DNA of 64,000 nt from Arthrobacter oryzae (GTDB lineage Bacteria; Actinomycetota; Actinomycetes; Actinomycetales; Micrococcaceae): assembly GCF_003634095.1 (NCBI RefSeq), contig NZ_RBIR01000003.1, positions 124,001-188,000 on the forward strand, written 5' to 3'. Under the pieces are notes generated by a model. The model made no database searches and was not told the DNA's origin. It saw only the letters and a program-made list of their open reading frames with translations. Numbering within the stretch: the first letter of the stretch is position 1; every line of letters begins with the position of its first letter. Made by a program: the position numbers and the translations under genes. Positions 17,186 through 26,266 of the stretch are shown one piece after another.

Positions 17186-18406
17186 CTAGGCCGGCGCGAC
17201 CTTCGCCTTGGGCCGGCCCTGCATGGCGAAGATCGTGAAGACCAGCGCCGCGAGCGCTGTGGCCACGAGCAGCAGCAGCCCGATCGAGTAGCTGTGAGTC
17301 GCGGCGTCGTAGGTGGCACCCATGATCAGCGGCGGGAAGTAGCCGCCCAGGCCCCCGGCCGCACTGACCACACCGCTGATGCTGCCGACCTTGCCCTGCG
17401 GCGCGAGCACGCCCACCCAGGCGAACACCCCGCCCGTGCCCAGGCCCAGGGCCGCCGCCATGGCGACGAACGTCAGGCCGGCGGGGACGTCGCCGTCGGG
17501 CTGCAGGTTCACTACCCAGGCGAGCACCGCGACGCCGGCGAGCGCGACGATCACGACAGGCTTGGGGCCGACCTTGTCCGCGAGCACCCCGCCCACAGGC
17601 CGGGCCAGCACGGCGGCGAGCGCAAACCCCGCGGTGCGGGCGCCGGCCGCGCTGGGGTCGAAGGCATAGACATCGCGCAGGTACGTGGGCAGATACGTGG
17701 CGAAGGAAACGAACCCCCCGAACAGGACGGCGTAGAGGAAGCACAACTTCCAGGTGACCAGGGTCTTCGCGGCGTCGAGGAGCTTGGGCATCACCGGCGC
17801 GTTGCTGCGGGTCCAGCCCGGCGCCTCCTTCATCAGGAACCAGATGAGGGTGGCCATGACCGCCAGGATCGCGGCGATCAGCAAGTGGGTGGGAACGTAG
17901 CCGATTCCGGCGACAAGCCGGGGGTTCAGGAAGGCCGCCAGGGCCGTTCCGCCCATGCCCGCGCCGAACACGCCGGTAGCGAAGCCCCGCCGTGCGGGCT
18001 CGTACCAGGCGCTGACAAAGGGGATCCCGACGGCGAAGACGGTTCCGGCGACCCCCAGCAGCACCCCGGCACCCAGCACCAGGGCGAAGGAGTCGAGGCT
18101 GCCGCCGACGGCCACCAGCAGGATCGGGACGATTGAGGCCAGCAGGACAAACGTGAACATGGCGCGCCCGCCGTACTTGTCCGTCAAGGCGCCGACGACG
18201 ACCCGCCCCAGCGAGCCGACAAAGACGGGCATGGCAACGAGCACGCCGGTGGTGGCCGGGTTGAGGTGCAGGTGCTGGGTGTAGAACGCGCTCAGCGTGG
18301 CGATGGAGTTCCACGCCCAGAAACACGCCACCGAAGTCGAGGTGGCGAGCGCCAGGTTGAGCGCCCGGCCCGCAGGGGCGGCGGACGGGGAAGCTGCTCC
18401 GGCCAC
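17186..18406 (-). CDS. narK: NarK-type nitrate/nitrite transporter (MFS)
   Basis: 406 residues with about 12 membrane segments. The MFS loop motif GRVVVGALTDKYGGR lies between TM2 and TM3, and the glycine-rich GVFGAGMGGTALAAFLNPR is the first nitrate-signature segment of NarK proteins. A second Gly-rich stretch, ALGLGTGGVFAWVG, lies in the C-terminal half. It should import nitrate or exchange it for nitrite across the plasma membrane, supplying the cytoplasm-facing nitrate reductase encoded directly upstream. It begins 73 bp after narI on the same strand and is probably the last gene of the nar operon. Confidence 0.92.
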   Translation of the reverse strand: MAGAASPSAAPAGRALNLALATSTSVACFWAWNSIATLSAFYTQHLHLNPATTGVLVAMPVFVGSLGRVVVGALTDKYGGRAMFTFVLLASIVPILLVAVGGSLDSFALVLGAGVLLGVAGTVFAVGIPFVSAWYEPARRGFATGVFGAGMGGTALAAFLNPRLVAGIGYVPTHLLIAAILAVMATLIWFLMKEAPGWTRSNAPVMPKLLDAAKTLVTWKLCFLYAVLFGGFVSFATYLPTYLRDVYAFDPSAAGARTAGFALAAVLARPVGGVLADKVGPKPVVIVALAGVAVLAWVVNLQPDGDVPAGLTFVAMAAALGLGTGGVFAWVGVLAPQGKVGSISGVVSAAGGLGGYFPPLIMGATYDAATHSYSIGLLLLVATALAALVFTIFAMQGRPKAKVAPA

Positions 18407-18479
18407 GGTGGCCTCCTTCTCAAATCAGCAACGCCGGTTTGGCAATACGGACCGGGTTGGCAGCTATTTTTGCCAGTTC

Positions 18480-19325
18480 TTACCTGTTCTTTGTGTCCCG
18501 GTCCCGGGTTCCGACGGCGGACCAGCCCCGCCGCGCGGCGACCGTGGAGCTCCGGGCGCCGACGGCGCCGGCTGTTCCCTTGGCTCCGGCCCCGCCGGTG
18601 TCCCGGTCCCGCGACCGGTAGACGATGTAGGGGCGGAAGAGATAGTGGAACGGCGCTGTGAAGGCATGGACCAGACGGGTGAACGGCCAGATGACGAACA
18701 GCGCCATGCCCACGAGGGTGTGCAGGTGGAAGGAGAAGGGGGCCGCGGCCATGGCGGCGATGTCCGGCTGGAAGATGAACAGGGACCGGAACCACGGGGC
18801 GACGGTCTCGCGGTAGTTATGGCCGTGTTCGCCTTCGAAGACACTGGCGAGGGTGGTCCACAGCCCGAACACGATGGCCGCGGTGAGCACCACGTACATC
18901 GTCTTGTCGTTCTTGGTGGTGGCCATGAACACCGGCCCCGTGGTCCGGCGCCGATAAATCAGCAACAGGATCCCGCCCAGGGTTCCCACCCCGGCGATCC
19001 CGCCCACCAGCAGGGCATTGAAGTGGTAGAACTCTTGGCTCATCCCCGCCGCCTGGGTCCAAGCCATCGGGATGACCAGCCCGAAGAAGTGGCCGGCGAT
19101 CACGGCGAGCAGTCCGAAATGGAACAGCGGCGAGGCGATGCGCAGCAGCCTGGACTCGTAGAGCTGGGAGGACCGTGTGGTCCAGCCGAACTGGTCGTAT
19201 CTGTAGCGCCAGAGCAGCCCGCCCACCAGGACGACGACCATCACGTAGGGCAGCACGCCCCAGAGCACGATGTCCATCGCGGAGATGTCGACGGCGGATC
19301 CGGTCCCGGCTTCGGATGCCAGCAT
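18480..19325 (-). CDS. narI: Respiratory nitrate reductase gamma subunit (cytochrome b)
   Basis: 281 residues with five membrane segments. NarI passes electrons from quinol through two b haems to NarH. Haem ligands are visible as two pairs: FHFGLLAVIAGHFFG (His spacing 10) and HTLVGMALFVIWPFTRLVH (spacing 18), matching the His56/His66 and His187/His205 pairs of E. coli NarI. The last 45 or so residues are a hydrophilic Arg/Gly/Ala-rich tail absent from typical NarI. It starts 2 bp after the narJ stop; the in-frame Met17 just before the first membrane segment is an alternative start. Confidence 0.95.
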   Translation of the reverse strand: MLASEAGTGSAVDISAMDIVLWGVLPYVMVVVLVGGLLWRYRYDQFGWTTRSSQLYESRLLRIASPLFHFGLLAVIAGHFFGLVIPMAWTQAAGMSQEFYHFNALLVGGIAGVGTLGGILLLIYRRRTTGPVFMATTKNDKTMYVVLTAAIVFGLWTTLASVFEGEHGHNYRETVAPWFRSLFIFQPDIAAMAAAPFSFHLHTLVGMALFVIWPFTRLVHAFTAPFHYLFRPYIVYRSRDRDTGGAGAKGTAGAVGARSSTVAARRGWSAVGTRDRDTKNR

Positions 19326-19327
19326 GG

Positions 19328-19948
19328 TCAGGCCCCCTTCACGGGCAGCAGGCGCGGATCGTAGGGGTCCAGGCCCACGGCCTCGGTGGGTGGGCCGTAA
19401 CCGGCCATCCGCATCACGGCCTGCTCGTCGGCCGGGGACTTCCCCGGCAGCGTGGAACAGACCGCCTGCAGGATCCGGGCGTGCGGAAGCTTGTCCCGGA
19501 GCAGCCCGAACCGCAGCATCTCAAGGCTCGCCCGGAAGCGGGTCAGCAGTTCGCGGCCGGCAGTCAGGTCCACCCGGGCGGCATATTCGAGGACCATCGG
19601 CAGGTAGTCGGGCAGTTCCCCGCGCGTGTCCACCAGGGTATCGCTTTGCCGGTAGGTCTTCTTGAAGTTGCCCAGGACTTCGCCGCGGCGCCGGGTATCC
19701 CCGTCGGTCCAGTAGGACAGGTGCAGGGCGTGGCGTTTGCCGAGGTCGAACTCGCGCACGTAGAGGGCCTGGCTGTCCATCGGCGGCGTGGATTCCAGCG
19801 CCTCCAGCACCTCCCGGAAGTCCTCGACGGCGCCGGAGAACTCGCCGAGCGCGGCGCGCATGAGCGGCACCCGGCCGATCAGTTCCTCGTCCGGGTAGGA
19901 CAGGCACCAGGCCGCCGCGAGGTAGACCACCTGCTCGCGCCGGCTCAT
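19328..19948 (-). CDS. narJ: Nitrate reductase assembly chaperone delta subunit
   Basis: 206 residues. NarJ is a cytosolic chaperone needed for molybdenum cofactor insertion into NarG and for membrane docking; it is not part of the final enzyme. The sequence shows the NarJ pattern AAAWCLSYPDEELIGRVPLM near the N-terminus and the conserved YVREFDLGKRHALHLSYWTDGDTRRRG in two stretches around residues 60-90. It overlaps narH by 4 bp. Confidence 0.93.
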   Translation of the reverse strand: MSRREQVVYLAAAWCLSYPDEELIGRVPLMRAALGEFSGAVEDFREVLEALESTPPMDSQALYVREFDLGKRHALHLSYWTDGDTRRRGEVLGNFKKTYRQSDTLVDTRGELPDYLPMVLEYAARVDLTAGRELLTRFRASLEMLRFGLLRDKLPHARILQAVCSTLPGKSPADEQAVMRMAGYGPPTEAVGLDPYDPRLLPVKGA

Positions 19949-21696
19949 GGCTGGTCTCCCGGCCGGCTGCCGGGAGCAGGAGTGGGGTCGGTCGGCGCCC
20001 CGGGGAGAGCCGTCTCCGGAGACTGCGCTTTCTCCGGAGACTGCGCCCTCTCCGGAAAAAGGCCCGGAGGGGCCCCCGTCCCGTCCCAGTTCAGCAGGTT
20101 CACCCTGCCGCGCAGGGTGGCTTCGCCGGGCGCGGAGCCGGAGGTCTGCCGGTCCCGCAAAGCATTGAAGGTTTCGACCGCCACCGGGACGGGCCGGCCG
20201 CTGGCCTCCCCGAACGGCGACGAATCCTGCATCCCCGGTCCGCCCTCGAAGTCCAGCGAGCAGCCCATCTCTTCAAGGTCGTGGGCCTGCTCCACGTGGG
20301 CCTTGGGGATCACGTAGCGCTCCTCGTACTTCGCGATCGCCATCAGCCGGTACATCTCGTACATGCTCTGCCCGTCCATGCCCACGGCCTCGGGGATGGA
20401 GTCGTCGGGGTCGTTGCCCATGCTGATGCCGCGCATGTAGGAGCGCATGGCCGCGAGTTTTCTCAGCACCGCCGCCACCCGGTCCGCGTCGCCGGCGGTG
20501 AAAAGCTCCGCGAGGTATTCCACCGGGATGCGCAGCGCGTCTATGGCGCCGAACAGGTTGCCGGCGTCCTCGCCGTCGTGCCCCTGGTCCCGGAGCAGGT
20601 CCACCACGGGTGAGAGCGGCGGCACGTACCAGACCATCGGCATGGTCCGGTATTCCGGGTGCAGCGGCAGCGCCACCTTGTAGACCTTGGCCAGGGCGTA
20701 GACCGGCGAGCGCCGGGCGGCGTCGATCCAGTCCTCCGGGATCCCCTGGGCCCGGGCGTCCGTCTGGACAGCGGGATCGTTCGGGTCCAGCAGCACGTCC
20801 ATCTGGGCGTCGTAGAGTTCCTGGGGGTCCGTGACGGCGGCAGCCGCGGTGACGGCGTCGGCGTCGTAGAGGAACAGCCCCAGGTACCGCAGCCGGCCCA
20901 CGCAGGTCTCCGAGCAGACCGTCGGCAGCCCCACTTCCACCCGTGGGTAGCAGAAGGTACATTTCTCGGCCTTGCCGGTCTTGTGATTGAAGTAGATCTT
21001 CTTGTACGGGCAGCCCGTGACGCACTGCCGCCAGCCGCGGCACTTGTCCTGGTCCACCAGGACAATCCCGTCCTCCACCCGCTTGTAGATCGCGCCGGAG
21101 GGGCACGAGGCCATGCAGGACGGGTTCAGGCAGTGTTCGCAGATCCGCGGCAGGTAGAACATGAAGGTCTGTTCGTACGCGAACTTGATCTTGTCCTCGG
21201 ATTCGCGCCGGACCTTCTCCACGATCGGGTCCAGGTGGCCGTGCTCGGCGGAGCCGCCCAGGTCATCGTCCCAGTTCGCGGACCACGTGATCTTGGTGTC
21301 CTCGCCGGTGATGAGGGACTTGGGCCGGGCCACGGGAAAGTCATCGCCGAGCGGCGCGTCCACGAGGGTCTTGTAGTCGTAGGTCCACGGCTCGTAGTAG
21401 TCCTTGAGCTCGGGCTGGACCGGGCTGGCGAAGATCCCGAGGAGCTTCTTGACCCGGCCGCCGGCCTTGAGAACCAGCTTGCCGCGCTTGTTCAGCACCC
21501 AGCCGCCGTGCCACTTCTCCTGGTCCTCGTAGCGGCGCGGGTACCCCTGCCCGGGGCGGGTCTCGACGTTGTTGAACCAGACGTATTCGGTGCCCGCACG
21601 GTTGGTCCAGGCCTGTTTGCAGGTCACGGAACAGGTGTGGCAGCCGATGCATTTGTCCAGGTTCATGACCATGCCCATTTGAGCCATAACACGCAT
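19945..21696 (-). CDS. narH: Respiratory nitrate reductase beta subunit (Fe-S)
   Basis: 583 residues from the ATG at 21696, which overlaps the narG stop (ATGA). NarH carries the electron-transfer clusters. Four cysteine groups are visible: CIGCHTCSVTC near the N-terminus, CEHCLNPSCMASCP, CRGWRQCVTGCP and CTFCYPR with a later CSETCVGR. The Trp in CRGW replaces a cysteine, which is the hallmark of the [3Fe-4S] cluster in NarH. The C-terminal 60 residues are Pro/Glu-rich and contain a short repeated SPEKAQ / SPETA pattern encoded by an 18-bp near-repeat (about 20015-20055). It is a cytoplasm-facing part of the NarGHI complex. Confidence 0.96.
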   Translation of the reverse strand: MRVMAQMGMVMNLDKCIGCHTCSVTCKQAWTNRAGTEYVWFNNVETRPGQGYPRRYEDQEKWHGGWVLNKRGKLVLKAGGRVKKLLGIFASPVQPELKDYYEPWTYDYKTLVDAPLGDDFPVARPKSLITGEDTKITWSANWDDDLGGSAEHGHLDPIVEKVRRESEDKIKFAYEQTFMFYLPRICEHCLNPSCMASCPSGAIYKRVEDGIVLVDQDKCRGWRQCVTGCPYKKIYFNHKTGKAEKCTFCYPRVEVGLPTVCSETCVGRLRYLGLFLYDADAVTAAAAVTDPQELYDAQMDVLLDPNDPAVQTDARAQGIPEDWIDAARRSPVYALAKVYKVALPLHPEYRTMPMVWYVPPLSPVVDLLRDQGHDGEDAGNLFGAIDALRIPVEYLAELFTAGDADRVAAVLRKLAAMRSYMRGISMGNDPDDSIPEAVGMDGQSMYEMYRLMAIAKYEERYVIPKAHVEQAHDLEEMGCSLDFEGGPGMQDSSPFGEASGRPVPVAVETFNALRDRQTSGSAPGEATLRGRVNLLNWDGTGAPPGLFPERAQSPEKAQSPETALPGAPTDPTPAPGSRPGDQP

Positions 21697-24600
21697 CAGT
21701 ACTGCACCTCCTGGGAACGACGGCGGACGGTGGCAACCATGTCGCGCTGGTTTCCGGTGGGCCCCAGGTAGTTGAACGCGTAGGCCAGCTGGGCGTAGCC
21801 GCCGATCAGGTGCGAGGGTTTGACCAGCAGCCGGGTGACGGAGTTGTGGATGCCGCCGCGCCGGCCTGTCGCCTCGGACTTCGGCACGTCGATGGTGCGT
21901 TCCTGCGCATGGTGGACGTAGACCACGCCCGCCGGCATCCGGTGGCTGACAATGGCCCGGGCCACCAGGACGCCGTTGATGTTCAGGCATTCCACCCAGT
22001 CGTTGTCCTTGACCTCAATGGCCGCCGCGTCGGCCGGGCTCATCCAGACGGTCGGGCCGCCCCGGGAGAGCGAGAGCATCAGCAGGTTGTCCTGGTACTC
22101 GGAGTGGATGGACCACTTGGAGTGCGGGGTCAGGTAGCGGACCACGACTTCCAGTTTCCCGTCCCGGCCAAGCTTGGGTTCGCCGAACAGGCGGTGCATG
22201 TCCAGCGGCGGCCGGTAGATCGGCAGCGCCTCGCCGATATCGATCATCCAGTCGTGGTCGAGGAAAAAGTGCATTCTTCCGGTCAGGGTGTGCCACGGTT
22301 TGAGCCGCTCGACGTTGATGGTGAACGGGGCGTAGCGCCGGCCCCCGGTCTCGGAACCGGACCACTCCGGCGAGGTGATCACGGGGACCGGGCCGGCCTG
22401 GGTCTGGGCGAAGGTGATGAACTTTTCCTCGGAACCCTCGGAGAGGTCCGCCAGTTTCCGGCCGGTACGGATTTCCAGGTCCTTGAAACCCTGCACGGAC
22501 AGGGCGCCGTTGGTGGTGCCGGAGAACGCCAGGATGGCCTCGGCCATTTTCGCGTCCGTGTCGATCGCGGGGCGGCCGTCCGCGGCCCCGCCGAGCATCA
22601 CGCCGTTGGAGCGGCTCAGCCTCTCCAGCGGCCCGGCGAGTTTGTAGGTGACGTTCTTGACGGTGAAGCCAAGCTTGTCGGCCAGCGGCCCGACGGCGGC
22701 CAGTTTGTCCGCGATGGCCGTGTAGTCGCGCTCCACGACCGAAAAAATGGGCATGTTCTGCCCCGGGACCGCGGGAATGGACGTGTCCCGCCAGTCCCGC
22801 ACAATCCCGCCGGGCTGCGCGAGCTGGCCGGGGGTGTCGTGCTGCAGCGGCACGCTCACCAGGTCCCGGCGGACTCCCAGATGGGTCCCGGCCTGCCGGG
22901 AGAACTCCCGGGCCAGCAGGTGGAACATGTCGAAGTCGGTCTTGGTCTCCCACGGCGGGTCGATCGCCGGGGTGAAGGCATGCACAAACGGGTGCATGTC
23001 GGTGGAGGACAGGTCGTGCTTTTCGTACCAGGTGGCCGCCGGGAACACGACGTCGGACAGCAGGGTGGTGGAGGTCATCCGGAAGTCGGCGGAGACCAGC
23101 AGGTCCAGTTTCCCCTCCGGCGCCTGCTCGTGCCATTTCACGTCCCGGGGCTTGAGGCCCTCGGCGTGGTCCTGGCCCAGGACGTTGTTGTGGGTGCCCA
23201 GCAGGTTCCGGAGGAAGTACTCGTTGCCCTTGGCCGAGGAGCCGAACAGGTTGGAGCGCCACAGCACAAGCGTCCGCGGCCAGTTCTCCGGGGCATCCAC
23301 GTCCTCGATCGCCGGGGTCAGGGTGCCGTTCTTCAGCGCGTCCGCGATGTAGCCTGGGGTGTCCGTGGCCGTTCCGGCGGCGACGGCGGCCTCCGCCTCG
23401 TCCGCGACGTCCAGCGGGTTCCGGCCGAACTGCGGGTAGAACGGCATCCAGCCGAGCCGGGCGGACTGCGCCAGCGCATCCGCGGTGTGCATCCCGTCCA
23501 AGGCCCCGGTGGACAGCGGGGATTTGAGCGCGTCCGCGGAGTAGCCGTCCTGGCGCCACTGGTCCGTGTGCATGTACCAGTAGCCGGTGCCGATCATGGT
23601 CCGCGGCGGCCGGGCCCAGTCCAGCGCGTTGGCCAGGGACACCCAGCCGGTGGCGGGCCGGGTCTTTTCCTGGCCGACGTAGTGCGCCCAGCCGCCGCCG
23701 TTGCGGCCCATGCAGCCGGTCAGCATCACGAGGGCCAGCACGGCCCGGTAGGTGGCATCCCCGTGGAACCACTGGCAGATCCCGGCGCCCATGATGATCA
23801 TGGACCGGCCCCTGGACTCTTCGGCGTTGCGGGCAAACTCGCGGGCAACCCGGATGCAGGCCTGCGCCGGAACGGAGGTGATCTCCTCCTGCCAGGCCGG
23901 GGTATAGGGCGTCGAGACGTCCTCATAGCCTGCGGCCCAGTCCCCCGGAAGCCCCTCGCGGCCCACCCCGTACTGGGCCAGCATCAGATCGAACACAGTG
24001 GTGACCAGGTGGCCGTCCACCGCCAGGACGGGCACGCCGCGCCGCAGCACGCTGCCGGCCCCGCCGGCGTCCTCGAAGCACGGCAGCAGGATCTCGGCGC
24101 TCTCCGCGGAGACCTCCCGGAGGGACAGCGCCGGGTCGATCCCTTCGAGGTCCAGGTTCCATTTACCCTCGCCGCTGCCTGAATAGCGGAACCCCATGGA
24201 GCCGTTGGGGACCGCCGGCAGGCCGGTCTTCTTGTCGAACAGGACCGTGCGGAACGCGGCGTCCTCGGCTCCCGACTCCAGCGGGAGATCCTTGGCGGTG
24301 AGGAACTTCGACGGGGTGAGGGAACCGTCGTCACGCCGTTCCAGCCTGACCAGGAACGGCAGGTCGGTGTACTGGCGGACGTACTCGGAGAAGAACGGCA
24401 CGTCACGGTCGACGAAGAATTCCTTGAGCATGACGTGCCCCATCGCCATGGCCAGCGCGGCGTCCGTTCCGGCCTGGGCGGGCAGCCATTCGTCGGCGAA
24501 TTTGGTGTTGTCCGCGTAGTCCGGGCTGACCGTGACCACTTTGGTGCCGCGGTACCGCACCTCGGCCATCCAGTGCGCGTCCGGGGTGCGGGTCACCGGC

Positions 24601-25406
24601 ACGTTGGAGCCCCACATCATCAGGTAGCCCGCGTCCCACCAGTCCCCCGATTCCGGGACGTCGGTCTGGTCGCCGAAAACCTGCGGGCTGGCCACGGGGA
24701 GGTCGGCGTACCAGTCGTAGAAGGACGTCATCACCCCGCCGATCAGCTGGATGAAGCGGGTGCCGACGGCGTGCGAGACCATGGACATCGCCGGGATGGG
24801 CGAGAAGCCGGCGCAGCGGTCCGGCCCGTAGTTCTTGATCGTGTTGACGTGCGCGGCGGCGGCGATTTCGATCGCTTCCTGCCAGGAGACGCGCACCAAG
24901 CCGCCCTTGCCGCGGGCCTGCTGGTAGCGGCGGCGCCGCTCCGGGTCCCCCGCGACGTCGGCAAAGGCCAGCACCGGGTCGCCCAGCCGGGCCTTGGCCT
25001 CGCGGTACATCTCGACCAGGACACCGCGCGCGTAGGGGAACCGGACGCGGGTGGGCGAGTACGTGTACCAGGAGAAGGCAGCCCCGCGCGGGCAGCCGCG
25101 CGGTTCGTATTCCGGGCTGTCCGGGCCCACCGAGGGGTAGTCGGTCTGCTGGGATTCCCAGGTGATGATGCCGTCCTTGACGTACACCTTCCAGGAACAC
25201 GAGCCGGTGCAGTTCACCCCGTGGGTGGAGCGCACCACCTTGTCGTGGCTCCACCGGTCCCGGTAGAAGATGTCGCCCTTGCGCCCACCCTCACGGAACA
25301 CCGCCCTGCCGTCGCCGGTCTGGTCCCATTTCGTGAAAAAACGGCCCAGCTTCAACATTGCATCCGAGGCGGGTCCGTCTAACCCCGCGGAGCCTCCGGC
25401 AGTCAT
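21696..25406 (-). CDS. narG: Respiratory nitrate reductase alpha subunit (molybdopterin)
   Basis: 1236 residues, full length for NarG. It reduces nitrate to nitrite at a Mo-bisMGD centre. The N-terminal HGVNCTGSCSWKVYV is the FS0 [4Fe-4S] site with a His ligand. SFYDWYADLPVASPQ contains the Asp that ligates Mo in the family. Motifs MMWGSNVPVTRTPDAHW and GQDHAEGLKPRDVKWHEQ are also typical. No Tat signal is visible, consistent with a cytoplasmic membrane-associated enzyme. It is the first gene of narGHJI. The ATG at 25406 has only a weak Shine-Dalgarno; an internal Met17 is possible. No two-component regulator lies nearby. Confidence 0.97.
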   Translation of the reverse strand: MTAGGSAGLDGPASDAMLKLGRFFTKWDQTGDGRAVFREGGRKGDIFYRDRWSHDKVVRSTHGVNCTGSCSWKVYVKDGIITWESQQTDYPSVGPDSPEYEPRGCPRGAAFSWYTYSPTRVRFPYARGVLVEMYREAKARLGDPVLAFADVAGDPERRRRYQQARGKGGLVRVSWQEAIEIAAAAHVNTIKNYGPDRCAGFSPIPAMSMVSHAVGTRFIQLIGGVMTSFYDWYADLPVASPQVFGDQTDVPESGDWWDAGYLMMWGSNVPVTRTPDAHWMAEVRYRGTKVVTVSPDYADNTKFADEWLPAQAGTDAALAMAMGHVMLKEFFVDRDVPFFSEYVRQYTDLPFLVRLERRDDGSLTPSKFLTAKDLPLESGAEDAAFRTVLFDKKTGLPAVPNGSMGFRYSGSGEGKWNLDLEGIDPALSLREVSAESAEILLPCFEDAGGAGSVLRRGVPVLAVDGHLVTTVFDLMLAQYGVGREGLPGDWAAGYEDVSTPYTPAWQEEITSVPAQACIRVAREFARNAEESRGRSMIIMGAGICQWFHGDATYRAVLALVMLTGCMGRNGGGWAHYVGQEKTRPATGWVSLANALDWARPPRTMIGTGYWYMHTDQWRQDGYSADALKSPLSTGALDGMHTADALAQSARLGWMPFYPQFGRNPLDVADEAEAAVAAGTATDTPGYIADALKNGTLTPAIEDVDAPENWPRTLVLWRSNLFGSSAKGNEYFLRNLLGTHNNVLGQDHAEGLKPRDVKWHEQAPEGKLDLLVSADFRMTSTTLLSDVVFPAATWYEKHDLSSTDMHPFVHAFTPAIDPPWETKTDFDMFHLLAREFSRQAGTHLGVRRDLVSVPLQHDTPGQLAQPGGIVRDWRDTSIPAVPGQNMPIFSVVERDYTAIADKLAAVGPLADKLGFTVKNVTYKLAGPLERLSRSNGVMLGGAADGRPAIDTDAKMAEAILAFSGTTNGALSVQGFKDLEIRTGRKLADLSEGSEEKFITFAQTQAGPVPVITSPEWSGSETGGRRYAPFTINVERLKPWHTLTGRMHFFLDHDWMIDIGEALPIYRPPLDMHRLFGEPKLGRDGKLEVVVRYLTPHSKWSIHSEYQDNLLMLSLSRGGPTVWMSPADAAAIEVKDNDWVECLNINGVLVARAIVSHRMPAGVVYVHHAQERTIDVPKSEATGRRGGIHNSVTRLLVKPSHLIGGYAQLAYAFNYLGPTGNQRDMVATVRRRSQEVQY

Positions 25407-25438
25407 GCCCTCAAGCTAGGTGGCGCTTTCTGGGCGGC

Positions 25439-25456
25439 ATAGGGCCTTAGGGCACT
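25439..25456. promoter_or_regulatory. Candidate operator upstream of narG
   Basis: ATAGGGCCTTAGGGCACT lies about 33-50 bp upstream of the narG start. Read on the minus strand it contains GCCCTAAGGCCCT, loosely resembling the GGGAC..GGCCC boxes of DosR/DevR-type hypoxia regulators. The match is by eye only and the position would suit an activator next to the promoter. Confidence 0.25.
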
Positions 25457-25516
25457 GGACGCACGATGACAGCCCGGTCAGAGCCAGGGAGAGTACAGCT
25501 CGGTCAATGCCGCCTG

Positions 25517-26266
25517 TTAGGCGAAACTCTCCAGCTCGACGCCGGCGGCTTCCAGGGCCGCACGGATCGCGGTGGCCGTGGCAATGGACCCGGGGGTGTC
25601 GCCGTGCAGGCACAGCGAGTGCGGCTCGATCCGGAGAACGCTCCCGTCTACCGCCTCGACCTCGCCCTTCGTGGCGAGGCGCACCGCCCGCTCGGCGATC
25701 TGGCCGGCGTCGTGCAGCACCGCGCCGTCCTGCGAACGCGGCACGAGCGTGCCGTCCGGGAGGTAGGCGCGGTCGGCGAAGGCCTCGGTGAAGACGGGGT
25801 GCCCGGCGTCCTGGGCGATTCCCAGCAACGCGGAGCAGGGGAACCCGAGGACGGGAAGGCCCGGATCGTAGGCCTGGATGGCCGCGATCACGGCTGATGA
25901 CTGTTCGGCGTCGCGCACGGTGCGGTCGTAGAGCGCCCCGTGCATTTTGACGTAGTCCACCGACGCGCCCACTGCGTGGGCGACGCCGTCGAGCGCGCCG
26001 AGCTGGTACAGCACCGCGCCGAAGAGATCATCGAAGGTCATGTCCAGGGACCGCATGCCGAAGCCGGCCAGATCCGGATAGCCCAGGTGGGCGCCGACCT
26101 TGACGTCGAGCTCGTACGCCGCCCGGCAGGTGTCCAGCATGGTTACGGGGTCGCCGGCGTGCAGCCCGCAGGCCACGCTGGCGCTGGTGACGAGCGGGAA
26201 CATGGCCGCGTCGTCTCCCATGGTCCAGGTCCCGAAGGACTCCCCCAGGTCAGCGTTCAGATCCAA
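25517..26266 (-). CDS. pxpA: LamB/YcsF family, 5-oxoprolinase subunit A
   Basis: 249 residues. The start MDLNADLGESFG is the diagnostic N-terminus of PxpA and is reached from a TTG codon at 26266, which overlaps the last 10 bp of the upstream gene. Further family motifs are VACGLHAGDP, VGAHLGYPDL, VKMHGALYD and CLHGDTPGS. PxpA works with PxpB and PxpC to open 5-oxoproline to glutamate using ATP. Neither partner gene is in this window, so either they are elsewhere or this copy has another role. It is cytosolic. Confidence 0.88.
   Translation of the reverse strand: MDLNADLGESFGTWTMGDDAAMFPLVTSASVACGLHAGDPVTMLDTCRAAYELDVKVGAHLGYPDLAGFGMRSLDMTFDDLFGAVLYQLGALDGVAHAVGASVDYVKMHGALYDRTVRDAEQSSAVIAAIQAYDPGLPVLGFPCSALLGIAQDAGHPVFTEAFADRAYLPDGTLVPRSQDGAVLHDAGQIAERAVRLATKGEVEAVDGSVLRIEPHSLCLHGDTPGSIATATAIRAALEAAGVELESFA

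Noticed and set aside
16566-18326. Long open frame opposite DUF445 and out of frame with narK
   Set aside because: It spans two genes with intact motifs and encodes Arg/Gly-rich text typical of third-position GC shadows.
21810-24182. Long frame antisense to narG
   Set aside because: narG is complete with all ligand motifs; the antisense frame has no domain or plausible start site.
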